A stretch of 45,792 nt of DNA from Pseudolysinimonas_A sp039912695 (GTDB lineage: Bacteria > Actinomycetota > Actinomycetes > Actinomycetales > Microbacteriaceae): contig NZ_JBDSPJ010000003.1 of NCBI RefSeq assembly GCF_039912695.1, positions 1 to 45,792 on the forward strand, written 5' to 3'. Within the stretch, counting starts at the first letter, position 1. Every line of letters begins with the position of its first letter. Made by a program: the position numbers and the translations under genes. The notes below the pieces were generated by a model, which saw only the letters and a program-made list of their open reading frames with translations, was not told where the DNA came from and did no database searches. Shown piece by piece: positions 24,200 to 31,862 of this stretch.

Positions 24200-25824
24200 C
24201 GTCCCTGGCCCCCACAGTTGCGGTCACGTCCGCGTTCACGACGCCCAAGGCCCGCTCCTGGTCGACTCCAATCGCTCTCGGGATCGGTGCGGTCGTCGCG
24301 ATCCTCGCCTGGGGATCCGGCGGCGGTCCCGCGCCGATCACGATCGACCTGCCGGGTAACGGCGCTATCGAACTGGGCGCTACCTCGGTTTTGTCGCTCA
24401 TCTCGGCACTGCTCGCACTGGTGGGCGCGGTCTACGCGTTCGTCCTCGTCGGACGCCGCACCCCGGTGCCGTTCTGGCTGATCCTCGCCGTCGTGATCGT
24501 CGTGGTCGTGGCGGTGGACCTGCGGATCAACGCGGGCACGCACGTTTCGGTTGGCACCCTGGTCGGTGAGATCGGCGGAGTCATCGCCGCGATTCTGCTG
24601 GGGCGGCTCGCCGGTGTCGGTGGCGTGATCGCGGCAGTCACCCTGTTTGGCTTCGGATTCGCGGGAGCCTGGCAGCAGGTGCGGTTTGTCTGGTCGGAGC
24701 CGACCAACCTCATCCAGCTCGATCCGTGGGCCGTCAACTCTCAGCTGCTCGGCCTCATCGTCGGGGTGCTCGCCGTCGCTGCCGCGATCCTCAGCTGGCG
24801 GTACCGGCGCGCCGGCGACGGAGCAAAGGCTCCGATCTGGCTCTCGCTGGTGGTCGGGTTGACCTTCCTGGTCGGACTCGTGGCCTGGGTCGGCTCGGGG
24901 GGAGACATCCCGGTCGTCTTCCTGCTGACCGGCGCGATCGGACTCTCAACTGCGGTCGTCTTCGGGTCGCTCGCCGGGGTGATCGGCGAACGCGTCGGCA
25001 TCGTCAACATCGCGATCGAGGGCCAGCTCCTCGGCGGCGCCTTCATCTCAGCGGTCGTTGCCACGGTCACTCACAACCTGGTGCTCGGGCTCCTCGCAGC
25101 GATGATCATCGGCGCACTGTTGTCGATGGTGCTCGCCGTCTTCGCGATCACCTACCTCGTCGATCAAGTGGTGGTCGGTGTCGTGCTCGTCGCGCTGATG
25201 ATCGGCGTCACCAACTTCTTCTATTCCGCGGCGCTCTCCGATAACAGTCAGACGCTCAACTATCCGGGAACCTTCGACTTCTTGCCGATCCCGCTGCTGT
25301 CCGACATCCCGGTTCTCGGGCCCGTGCTGTTCGACCAGCGCATCACGACCTATGTGATGTTCCTGCTGGTGCCGACGGTGTGGTTCGTGCTCTTCAAGAC
25401 GCGCTGGGGTCTGCGGATCCGGGCGCTCGGTGAACACCCGCTCGCCGCCGACACCGTCGGGATCAACGTGAACCGGTGGCGGTTCTGGACGGTCACTGTC
25501 GCGGGAGCGATCGCCGGTTTCGGTGGCGCCGCGCTGACCCTCGGCTCGATCGGCCCGTTTGTGCGCGAGATGAGTGCTGGCCAAGGTTTCATCGCGCTCG
25601 CCTGTGTCATCCTCGGCAGATGGAATCCGTTCCTGGCGGCCGCAGCGGCGCTGCTGTTCGGGTTCTCGCGCAACTTCCGCATCTGGGCGGGGCAGGCAGG
25701 CTCGACCATCCCGCCCGACCTGATCGCCATGGCGCCGTACCTCGTGACGCTGATCGCGGTCGCGGTGCTCGTCGGCCGGGCGGTTGCGCCGAAGGCCGTC
25801 GGGCGTCCGTACATCAAGGAGTAG
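24196..25824 (+). CDS. Nucleoside ABC importer permease, second subunit
   Basis: 542 residues, longer than the roughly 320 of many relatives because of an extra N-terminal region of about 220 residues with several hydrophobic segments (IALGIGAVVAILAWGS, FWLILAVVIVVVVAVDL, LLGLIVGVLAVAAAILSW). The BPD_transp_2 core follows: VGIVNIAIEGQLLGGAFISAV, ITYLVDQVVVGVVLVALMIGV, the coupling-type LRIRALGEHPLAADTVGINVNRWR and AGQGFIALACVILGRWNPFLAAAAALLFG. Such N-terminal extensions occur in actinobacterial members. Three bases separate it from cdd. Confidence 0.93.
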   Translation: MTSLAPTVAVTSAFTTPKARSWSTPIALGIGAVVAILAWGSGGGPAPITIDLPGNGAIELGATSVLSLISALLALVGAVYAFVLVGRRTPVPFWLILAVVIVVVVAVDLRINAGTHVSVGTLVGEIGGVIAAILLGRLAGVGGVIAAVTLFGFGFAGAWQQVRFVWSEPTNLIQLDPWAVNSQLLGLIVGVLAVAAAILSWRYRRAGDGAKAPIWLSLVVGLTFLVGLVAWVGSGGDIPVVFLLTGAIGLSTAVVFGSLAGVIGERVGIVNIAIEGQLLGGAFISAVVATVTHNLVLGLLAAMIIGALLSMVLAVFAITYLVDQVVVGVVLVALMIGVTNFFYSAALSDNSQTLNYPGTFDFLPIPLLSDIPVLGPVLFDQRITTYVMFLLVPTVWFVLFKTRWGLRIRALGEHPLAADTVGINVNRWRFWTVTVAGAIAGFGGAALTLGSIGPFVREMSAGQGFIALACVILGRWNPFLAAAAALLFGFSRNFRIWAGQAGSTIPPDLIAMAPYLVTLIAVAVLVGRAVAPKAVGRPYIKE

Positions 25825-25827
25825 AGC

Positions 25828-26292
25828 GTGGCGAGCAGTTCAGAAGAACACGGTATCGACTGGGATGCGCTTCGCCGTCATGCCCACGACGCCATGACTC
25901 ACGCGTATGCTCCGTACTCCGATTTTCCGGTGGGCGCCGCCGCCCTGGTTGACGACGGACGGATCGTCACCGGCTGCAACGTCGAGAACGCCTCCTACGG
26001 CGTGGGGCTGTGCGCCGAATGCGGTCTGGTGTCGAACCTGACGCTCTCGGGCGGTGGCAAGTTGGTCGCGTTCGCCTGCGTCGACGGTCATGACCAAGTG
26101 CTGATGCCCTGCGGCCGGTGCAGGCAGCTGCTCTACGAACACTCCGCACCCGGGATGTTGCTCGACACGGTGTCGGGGATCCGGACCATCGATGAGGTGC
26201 TGCCGGATGCCTTCGGCCCGCGCCAACTCGTCGCCTACGCCTTGGAAGACGCGGGCGCGCTCGACGAGCCTGCCGAACGGCCCCACGCCTGA
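25828..26292 (+). CDS. cdd: Cytidine deaminase
   Basis: Deaminates cytidine and deoxycytidine to uridine and deoxyuridine. 154 residues with the homotetrameric-type signature: NVENASYGVGLCAEC, in which C62 binds zinc and E64 is catalytic, and PCGRC with zinc ligands C95 and C98. The N-terminal substrate site AYAPYSDFPVGAAAL is standard. The CAEC form (instead of CAER) is the common actinobacterial variant. GTG 25828 follows the permease stop by three bases; its TGA shares one base with the deoA ATG. Placement directly after the importer shows co-ordinated uptake and salvage. Confidence 0.95.
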   Translation: MASSSEEHGIDWDALRRHAHDAMTHAYAPYSDFPVGAAALVDDGRIVTGCNVENASYGVGLCAECGLVSNLTLSGGGKLVAFACVDGHDQVLMPCGRCRQLLYEHSAPGMLLDTVSGIRTIDEVLPDAFGPRQLVAYALEDAGALDEPAERPHA

Positions 26293-27584
26293 TGGTTGAA
26301 CCTTTCGACGCCGTTGACTTGATCAGGACCAAGCGGGATGGCGGGGCGCTCAGCACCGCGCAGATCGGCTGGCTGGTCGACGCCTACACGCGCGGGTACG
26401 TTGCCGACGAGCAGATGTCGGCGATGACGATGGCGATCTTCCTCAACGGGATGCTGCCCGCCGAAATCAAGGACCTCACGCTCGCCATGGTGGCCAGCGG
26501 CGAGCGGCTCGATTTCTCCGGTCTGTCGAAGCGCACCACCGACAAGCACTCGACGGGCGGGGTCGGCGACAAGATCACCCTCCCGCTGGCGCCGCTGGTG
26601 GCATCCTTCGGGGTCGCCGTTCCGCAGCTCTCCGGGCGGGGGCTCGGCCATACCGGCGGCACGCTCGACAAGTTGGAGAGCATCCCCGGCTGGCGTGCTC
26701 GGCTCTCGGCGCAGGAGTTCATGAGTCAACTCGACGAGGTCGGCGCCGTCATCTGCGCGGCCGGAGCAACGCTGGCCCCGGCCGACAGCAAGTTGTATGC
26801 GCTACGCGACATCACGGGCACCGTTGAGGCGATTCCGCTCATCGCGTCGTCGATCATGTCGAAGAAGATTGCCGAAGGCACCGCAGCCCTCGTGCTCGAC
26901 GTGAAGCACGGGTCGGGTGCTTTTCTGCAGGACCCGGCACGGTCGCGGGAACTCGCGGAAGTGATGGTGCGCCTCGGCAACGACGCGGGAGTCGCCACCC
27001 GCGCGGTGCTCACCAACATGCAGGTGCCGCTGGGGTTCGCGATCGGTAACGCGAACGAGGTGCGCGAGTCCGTGGAGGTTCTCGACGGCGGAGGGCCGGC
27101 GGATGTCGTCGAACTCACCGTCGCCCTGGCCCGCGAGATGCTCGACCTGGCCGGAATGCCCAACGTCGATGTCGAGGGTGCCCTGAAGAACGGGAAAGCG
27201 ATGGATGTCTGGCGCGCGATGATCCGTGCGCAGGGCGGGGATCCGGATGCCGCCCTCCCCGTTGCGAAGGAAGCCTCGGTCGTGACCGCGGATCGCGACG
27301 GGGTGCTGGTGAAGCAGGAGGCGCTGCCCTTCGGGATCGCGGCCTGGCGCCTCGGGGCCGGGAGGGCTCGCAAGGAGGACCCGGTTCAGCACGCCGCGGG
27401 GATCGACCTGCACGCCAAGCCGGGCGACACCGTCGTGAAGGGACAGCCACTGTTCACCCTCTCCGCCGACGAGCCGGCCCGATTCGCCCGCGCGCTCGAA
27501 GCGCTCGACGGCGCCTGGGCGATCGGCGATCCCGGTGACCCGATCGACGACGGTGGCCCTCTGATAGCCGGCCGCGTCGGCTGA
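26292..27584 (+). CDS. deoA: Thymidine phosphorylase
   Basis: Phosphorolysis of thymidine or deoxyuridine to base and deoxyribose 1-phosphate. 430 residues, with the family-specific KHSTGGVGDKITLPLAPLVA, SGRGLGHTGGTLDKLESIPG, KLYALRDITGTVEAIPLI and DVKHGSGAF, all covering the phosphate and nucleoside sites. Translation starts at ATG 26292 in a TGATG overlap with cdd. The C-terminal domain (HAKPGDTVVKGQPLFTL) is the usual biotin-carrier-like fold. The gene is followed by a solo palindromic element at 27597. Confidence 0.96.
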   Translation: MVEPFDAVDLIRTKRDGGALSTAQIGWLVDAYTRGYVADEQMSAMTMAIFLNGMLPAEIKDLTLAMVASGERLDFSGLSKRTTDKHSTGGVGDKITLPLAPLVASFGVAVPQLSGRGLGHTGGTLDKLESIPGWRARLSAQEFMSQLDEVGAVICAAGATLAPADSKLYALRDITGTVEAIPLIASSIMSKKIAEGTAALVLDVKHGSGAFLQDPARSRELAEVMVRLGNDAGVATRAVLTNMQVPLGFAIGNANEVRESVEVLDGGGPADVVELTVALAREMLDLAGMPNVDVEGALKNGKAMDVWRAMIRAQGGDPDAALPVAKEASVVTADRDGVLVKQEALPFGIAAWRLGAGRARKEDPVQHAAGIDLHAKPGDTVVKGQPLFTLSADEPARFARALEALDGAWAIGDPGDPIDDGGPLIAGRVG

Positions 27585-27596
27585 AACGGGTCACTC

Positions 27597-27688
27597 TCCG
27601 TTTTCAGGAAAATCTGGTGCCAGAGTTGCTGATGTCCTGCAAATCCGGGTCGGATGCAACATCCGCAACACAGATTCCTGAAAACGGA
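27597..27688 (+). repeat. Palindromic element B3 (solo copy)
   Basis: A 92-base near-perfect hairpin. The ends TCCGTTTTCAGGAA (27597-27610) and TTCCTGAAAACGGA (27675-27688) are perfectly complementary over 14 bases, and the inner parts (GTTGCTGATGT with ACATCCGCAAC; TGCAAATCC with GGATGCA) continue the stem. It shares GCCAGAGTTG, ACATCCGCAACA and the arms with B2 at 34376-34483. It lies in the 124-base gap between deoA and add, and its right arm covers the expected -35 region of add. Confidence 0.85.
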
Positions 27689-27696
27689 ATGCCTCC

Positions 27697-27702
27697 TAGG
27701 CT
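27697..27702 (+). promoter_or_regulatory. -10 box TAGGCT, leaderless type
   Basis: TAGGCT, then GGAGGT, then GTG 27709 of add. The GGAGGT could also be a ribosome site if transcription starts farther upstream. Confidence 0.6.
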
Positions 27703-27708
27703 GGAGGT

Positions 27709-28827
27709 GTGACTACCGACGCCGAACGACTTTTGCCCGGAACCCGAGTTCCGCTGGGCAAGCTGCCCAAGATCTCGCTTCACGACCACCTCGACGGCGG
27801 ACTGCGGGCGCAGACCATCATCGACCTGGCCCCGGCCGCCGGAGTCGAGCTCCCCGCCGACACCGCCGAAGCACTCGCAGCCTGGTTTGTCGCGTCGTGC
27901 TCGAGCGGTGAACTGGTCGACTACCTGAAGACTTTCGACATCACGATCGCCGTCATGCAGAGCGCGGAGAACCTCACCCGCATCGCCCGTGAGTTCGTCG
28001 AAGACCTCGCCGCCGACGGCGTGATCTACGGCGAAATCCGCTGGGCACCCGAGCAGCACCTCGAGAAGGGGCTCACCCTCGACCAAGCGGTCGATGCCGT
28101 GCAGGCGGGGATCGACGCGGCGATCGACGCGATCGAATCTGACGGTGGCTGGATCCGCGCCGGGCAGCTCGTTTCAGCGATGCGGCAAAACGACCGCGGG
28201 ATGGAGATCGCCGAGCTGGCGCTTCGGCATCGCGATTCCGGCGCCGTCGGCTTCGACATCGCGGGACCGGAGAAGGGCTTCCCGCCGTCGCGGTTCTCCG
28301 ACGCCTTCGACCACTTGGCCCGCGAGTGTTTCCCGGTGACGATCCACGCCGGCGAGGCGGACGGGCTGGAAAGCATCCGTAGCGCCCTTGTCGACGGTCA
28401 CGCCCTGCGGCTCGGCCACGGCGTCTGCATCGCCGACGACATCACGCTCGAGGACGGCGACGACGAGAGTTCGTACGTCTCCCTCGGTCGGCTCGCCCAG
28501 TGGGTGAAGGATCGCGGCATCCCGCTGGAGACCAGCCCGTCGTCGAACCTGCAGACCGCGGCTTTCACGGCGTGGGGCGAGGGGATGACCGGTCATCCGT
28601 TCGACGTGCTGTACCAGCTCGGATTCCGGGTCACGGTCAACACCGACAACAGGTTGATGAGCGGAACGTCGCTGACGCGCGAGATCGCGCTGCTCGCCGA
28701 CGCCTTCGGCTACGACGCCGACGACGTCGAGACGTTCATGGTCACCGCGGCCGAGGCAGCGTTCCTGCCGCTCGAAGACCGCGAGGACCTCATCGAACGC
28801 ATCATCTCGGGCTTCGGAAACTCCTAA
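27709..28827 (+). CDS. add: Adenosine deaminase
   Basis: Converts adenosine and deoxyadenosine to inosine and deoxyinosine. 372 residues in a TIM barrel; zinc ligands H25 and H27 in KISLHDHLDGG, substrate and catalytic residues in TIHAGEADGLESIRSAL and RLGHGVCI, and the late NTDNRLMSGTSL (commonly NTDDP in relatives; the first Asp, a zinc ligand, is kept). GTG 27709 lies six bases after TAGGCT, separated from deoA by element B3, so it probably has its own start of transcription despite its place in the salvage series. Confidence 0.95.
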   Translation: MTTDAERLLPGTRVPLGKLPKISLHDHLDGGLRAQTIIDLAPAAGVELPADTAEALAAWFVASCSSGELVDYLKTFDITIAVMQSAENLTRIAREFVEDLAADGVIYGEIRWAPEQHLEKGLTLDQAVDAVQAGIDAAIDAIESDGGWIRAGQLVSAMRQNDRGMEIAELALRHRDSGAVGFDIAGPEKGFPPSRFSDAFDHLARECFPVTIHAGEADGLESIRSALVDGHALRLGHGVCIADDITLEDGDDESSYVSLGRLAQWVKDRGIPLETSPSSNLQTAAFTAWGEGMTGHPFDVLYQLGFRVTVNTDNRLMSGTSLTREIALLADAFGYDADDVETFMVTAAEAAFLPLEDREDLIERIISGFGNS

Positions 28828-28838
28828 GCACTACGCCG

Positions 28839-29318
28839 GTGGGCCTCGCGCGTGCCACGCGGCAGGATGCTGATGACCTCACTCGATTCCTCCGCGAGGT
28901 CGACCTCACGCTGAGCGGCCTCGACGCGCCGACCGTGCAGCTCTGGGTGGAGCGCGACCCCACGGGCGCGATCATCGGCACGACGGGCTACGAGCTGAGC
29001 GACGACGGGCGGCACGTGCTGATCCGGAGCGTCGCGGTGCATCCTCAGCATCGCGCGGGAGGTCGAGGAACCGCGCTCGCCCGCTTCGCCCTCGACACCG
29101 CGGCACGGGAAGGTGCGACGACGGCGTGGCTGTTCAGCCGACGCTCCGGGCCGTTCTGGCAGGGTCTCGGGTTCGCGCTCGCAGATCGAAGTGACCTCGC
29201 GCTCGCGCTGGCCACGACTCATCAGGTGCAGCTGTTTCGCGAATCGGGTCAGCTCGGCGTCGAGGTCGCCTGGTCGCGATCGCTCCTGGGCTATTCGAGT
29301 ACGTCGCTACTCGAGTAG
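28839..29318 (+). CDS. GNAT acetyltransferase, ArsN2-like
   Basis: 159 residues with the GNAT acetyl-CoA fold: VLIRSVAVHPQHRAGGRGTALARFAL contains the V-x-P-x-x-R-x-x-G-x-G-like pyrophosphate loop, followed by WLFSRRSGPFWQGLGFALADR. The end, LALATTHQVQLFRESG, resembles the ArsN2 group, but no ars genes are nearby, so the substrate is unknown. GTG 28839 is the first start after the add stop (28827) in a frame that extends upstream only as a shadow of add; the ribosome site is poor. It overlaps the convergent phosphomutase gene by 12 bases. Confidence 0.75.
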   Translation: MGLARATRQDADDLTRFLREVDLTLSGLDAPTVQLWVERDPTGAIIGTTGYELSDDGRHVLIRSVAVHPQHRAGGRGTALARFALDTAAREGATTAWLFSRRSGPFWQGLGFALADRSDLALALATTHQVQLFRESGQLGVEVAWSRSLLGYSSTSLLE

Positions 29319-30959
29319 CTGACGCATCCCGGCTTCGAGGCGGGCGACGGATACTGCGGCCGCCGCGCGGCGTTCGGTTGCCGTCCCGTCTGCCGAGGAT
29401 GCGTCCAAGTAGCACTTGAGTTTCGGCTCGGTGCCGCTGGGTCGCACGATGATCCGACCGCCGTCGACGGTGTGAATGCGCAGGATGTCGTTGGGCGGGA
29501 ATCCGTCGACCCCGGTCAGGAAGTCCTCAATGCTCGCGACGGCCACTCCGCCGATCGAGGTCGGGGGCTCGGCCCGCAGTTTCGCCATCGCGCGCGAAAT
29601 GTCGGCGAGGTCGGCGACCCGAATCGAGATCTGGCTCGAATCGAATGCACCGAAGGTCAGCGCGAACTCGTCGAGATGCTGCTCGAGCGTCGTGCCGGCA
29701 GCCCTCAGCTCGCAGAACAGTGAGAGCACCGCGACGGCGGCCGAGATGCCGTCTTTGTCGCGCACCTTGTCGGGGTCGACGAGGTAGCCCAGCGCCTCCT
29801 CGTAGCCGTAGATCAGGCCCGGAACCCGGGAAATCCACTTGAAGCCCGTGAGCGTCTCGACGAAATCGAGCCCGGCCACCCGGGCGATCTCGCGCAGGGC
29901 GGGCGACGAGACCAGCGAGCAGGCCAAGGTTCCCGAGGTGTGGGTACGCGCCGCGCGCCAGCCCAGCAGCCAGCCGATTTCGTTGCCCGAAAGTCGCACC
30001 CACCCCGATGCTGTCGGGATGCCGACGGCCACCCGGTCGGCATCCGGATCGTTCGCGATCACCAGGTCGGCATCCGCATCCTGCGCCGTGGCGAATGCGA
30101 GGTCCATCGCCCCCGGTTCCTCCGGGTTCGGAAAAGCGACCGTCGGAAAATCCGGATCGGGGTCGGCCTGAGCCGCGACCAGGATCGGGGCGCTGAACCC
30201 TGCCGCCGCAAAGACCGCAGTCGCCGTCTCCCGCCCGACGCCGTGCATCGCGGTGTACACATGGCGCAGGTGCTGTGACTCGGGGCGCTGTATGACGGAC
30301 GCCAGAGCCGCCGTGCGGGCGACGTAGGCCTGCACGACGGATTCGGGTGCCAGCGAGTAGTCGTTCGAGGTGCGACGGTCGCTGAACGCGACCGCGGCAG
30401 CTTGGGTGATCTCCGCCTCGATGTCGCCATCGGCCGGGGGCACGATCTGCGACCCGCCGTCACCGCCGCCGAGGTAGACCTTGTAGCCGTTGTCCCGGCC
30501 GGGGTTGTGGCTCGCGGTGACCATGATTCCCGCGCTCATCCGAAGTTCCCGAACGGCGAACGCGAGCACCGGGGTCGGCAGCGGCCGGGGGAGCAGAGTT
30601 GCCGCAACGCCCGCCCCGGTGAGGATCGCGGCGCTGTCGCGGGCGAACACCGACGAGTTATGGCGGCCGTCGTACCCGATGACGACCGAGGGCGACGGTT
30701 CGCGACCGAGGAGGTAGGTGGCGAGGCCGGCAGCGGCCTGCGCGACCAGGACGCGGTTCATCCGCATCGGGCCAGCCCCGAGTTCGCCGCGAAGGCCCGC
30801 GGTACCGAACTGGAGGCGGCCGGAGAATCGCTGGGTCAGATCGGCCAGACTCGCGGTGTCGCCGGCCGAAACTCGGGCGATAAGGGCGTCGAGTTCGGCA
30901 CGGGTGACGGGGTCGGGGTCTTGTGCGACCCAGGCGCGCGCGTCGTCGAGAAGAGCCAC
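29307..30959 (-). CDS. pmmB: Phospho-sugar mutase (PGM/PMM family)
   Basis: 550 residues of the alpha-D-phosphohexomutase superfamily, interconverting hexose 1- and 6-phosphates. Phosphoserine loop GIMVTASHNPGRDNGYKVY, metal loop VIANDPDADRVAV, sugar loop GYEEALGYLVDPDK and C-terminal phosphate loop RPSGTEPKLKCYL are all intact. This long form usually acts on mannose/glucose or deoxyribose phosphates. In Mycobacterium the gene next to purine nucleoside phosphorylase is pmmB, which prompts the symbol; here, beside nucleoside phosphorylases, isomerising (deoxy)ribose 1-phosphate is equally attractive. Nine bases separate it from the phosphorylase gene upstream. Confidence 0.88.
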   Translation of the reverse strand: MALLDDARAWVAQDPDPVTRAELDALIARVSAGDTASLADLTQRFSGRLQFGTAGLRGELGAGPMRMNRVLVAQAAAGLATYLLGREPSPSVVIGYDGRHNSSVFARDSAAILTGAGVAATLLPRPLPTPVLAFAVRELRMSAGIMVTASHNPGRDNGYKVYLGGGDGGSQIVPPADGDIEAEITQAAAVAFSDRRTSNDYSLAPESVVQAYVARTAALASVIQRPESQHLRHVYTAMHGVGRETATAVFAAAGFSAPILVAAQADPDPDFPTVAFPNPEEPGAMDLAFATAQDADADLVIANDPDADRVAVGIPTASGWVRLSGNEIGWLLGWRAARTHTSGTLACSLVSSPALREIARVAGLDFVETLTGFKWISRVPGLIYGYEEALGYLVDPDKVRDKDGISAAVAVLSLFCELRAAGTTLEQHLDEFALTFGAFDSSQISIRVADLADISRAMAKLRAEPPTSIGGVAVASIEDFLTGVDGFPPNDILRIHTVDGGRIIVRPSGTEPKLKCYLDASSADGTATERRAAAAVSVARLEAGMRQLLE

Positions 30960-30968
30960 GGCCGCGAC

Positions 30969-31799
30969 CTAGAGGGCTGCCACGACGCGGGCGAGCAGGT
31001 CGGAAATCACCGGTTCGGCATCCTTGCCGGCCTGCAGCACTTCGGAGTGCGACAGCGGGTGCGGTGAGATGCCGGCTGCGAGGTTGGTGATCAGCGAGAA
31101 GCCGATGATCTCCATCCCGGCTTCGCGGGCGGCGATCGCTTCGAGAGCGGTCGACATCCCGACGATGTGTCCGCCGATCGTCTTGGCCATCTGCACCTCG
31201 GCCGGGGTTTCGTAGTGCGGTCCGCGGAACTGCGTGTAGACGCCTTCGTCGAGTGACGGGTCGACGGTTCGGGCGAGGTCACGCAAACGGCGGGCGTAGA
31301 GGTCGGTGAGGTCGATGAAGGTGGCGCCCTCGAGTGGCGACGCCGCGGTCAGGTTGATGTGGTCGGAGATCAGCACCGGGGTTCCCGGAGTCCAGTGCTC
31401 CTTGATGCCTCCGGCCCCGTTGGTGAGCACCATGATGGTGGCTCCCGCTGCGGCCGCGGTGCGTACCGAGTGCACGACTCGACGCACACCGTGGTCTTCG
31501 TAGAAGTGGGTGCGGGCGCCGATGACGAGAGCGCGTTTGCCGTTCGGGAGCAGGATGCTGCGCAGAGTGCCGACATGGCCGCTCAGGGCGGGAGCGCTGA
31601 AACCGACGATGTCGGTTGCGGGAACGGTAGCGACGGTCTCGCCGAGCAGATCGGCGGCCTTGGCCCAGCCGCTCCCGAGCGTGAGGGCAATGTCGTGGCG
31701 CTCGACCCCGGTCGCGGCAGCGATCTGAGCTGCAGCCTCCTTCGCGATCTCAAACGGGTCAGCGGCCGGATCGTCGAGAGGGTTGGCAGCGTTGCTCAT
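30969..31799 (-). CDS. punA: Purine nucleoside phosphorylase
   Basis: Phosphorolysis of inosine and guanosine to base and ribose 1-phosphate. 276 residues of the trimeric (high molecular mass, PunA/human-like) class: LTLGSGWAKAADLL, the phosphate-binding ALSGHVGTLR and ARTHFYEDHG, VLTNGAGGIKEHWTPGTPVLISDHIN, YTQFRGPHYETPAEVQM and the base-site GMSTALEAIAAREAGMEIIGFSLITNLAAG. ATG 31799 follows TAGAGT by six bases. It is transcribed away from the lpdA-like gene, with only 63 bases between the two start codons. Confidence 0.95.
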   Translation of the reverse strand: MSNAANPLDDPAADPFEIAKEAAAQIAAATGVERHDIALTLGSGWAKAADLLGETVATVPATDIVGFSAPALSGHVGTLRSILLPNGKRALVIGARTHFYEDHGVRRVVHSVRTAAAAGATIMVLTNGAGGIKEHWTPGTPVLISDHINLTAASPLEGATFIDLTDLYARRLRDLARTVDPSLDEGVYTQFRGPHYETPAEVQMAKTIGGHIVGMSTALEAIAAREAGMEIIGFSLITNLAAGISPHPLSHSEVLQAGKDAEPVISDLLARVVAAL

Positions 31800-31805
31800 C
31801 CGTTC

Positions 31806-31811
31806 ACTCTA
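31806..31811 (-). promoter_or_regulatory. -10 box TAGAGT, leaderless type
   Basis: TAGAGT on the minus strand ends six bases before the punA ATG. It stands back to back with CAGAAT at 31851. Confidence 0.5.
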
Positions 31812-31850
31812 GGACGCCCGCATCGCACGGCGGCGACCCTCCCGACCCGT

Positions 31851-31856
31851 CAGAAT
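31851..31856 (+). promoter_or_regulatory. Possible -10 box CAGAAT, leaderless type
   Basis: CAGAAT ends six bases before ATG 31863. It deviates from TANNNT at the first position. Confidence 0.35.
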
Positions 31857-31862
31857 GGGAGT

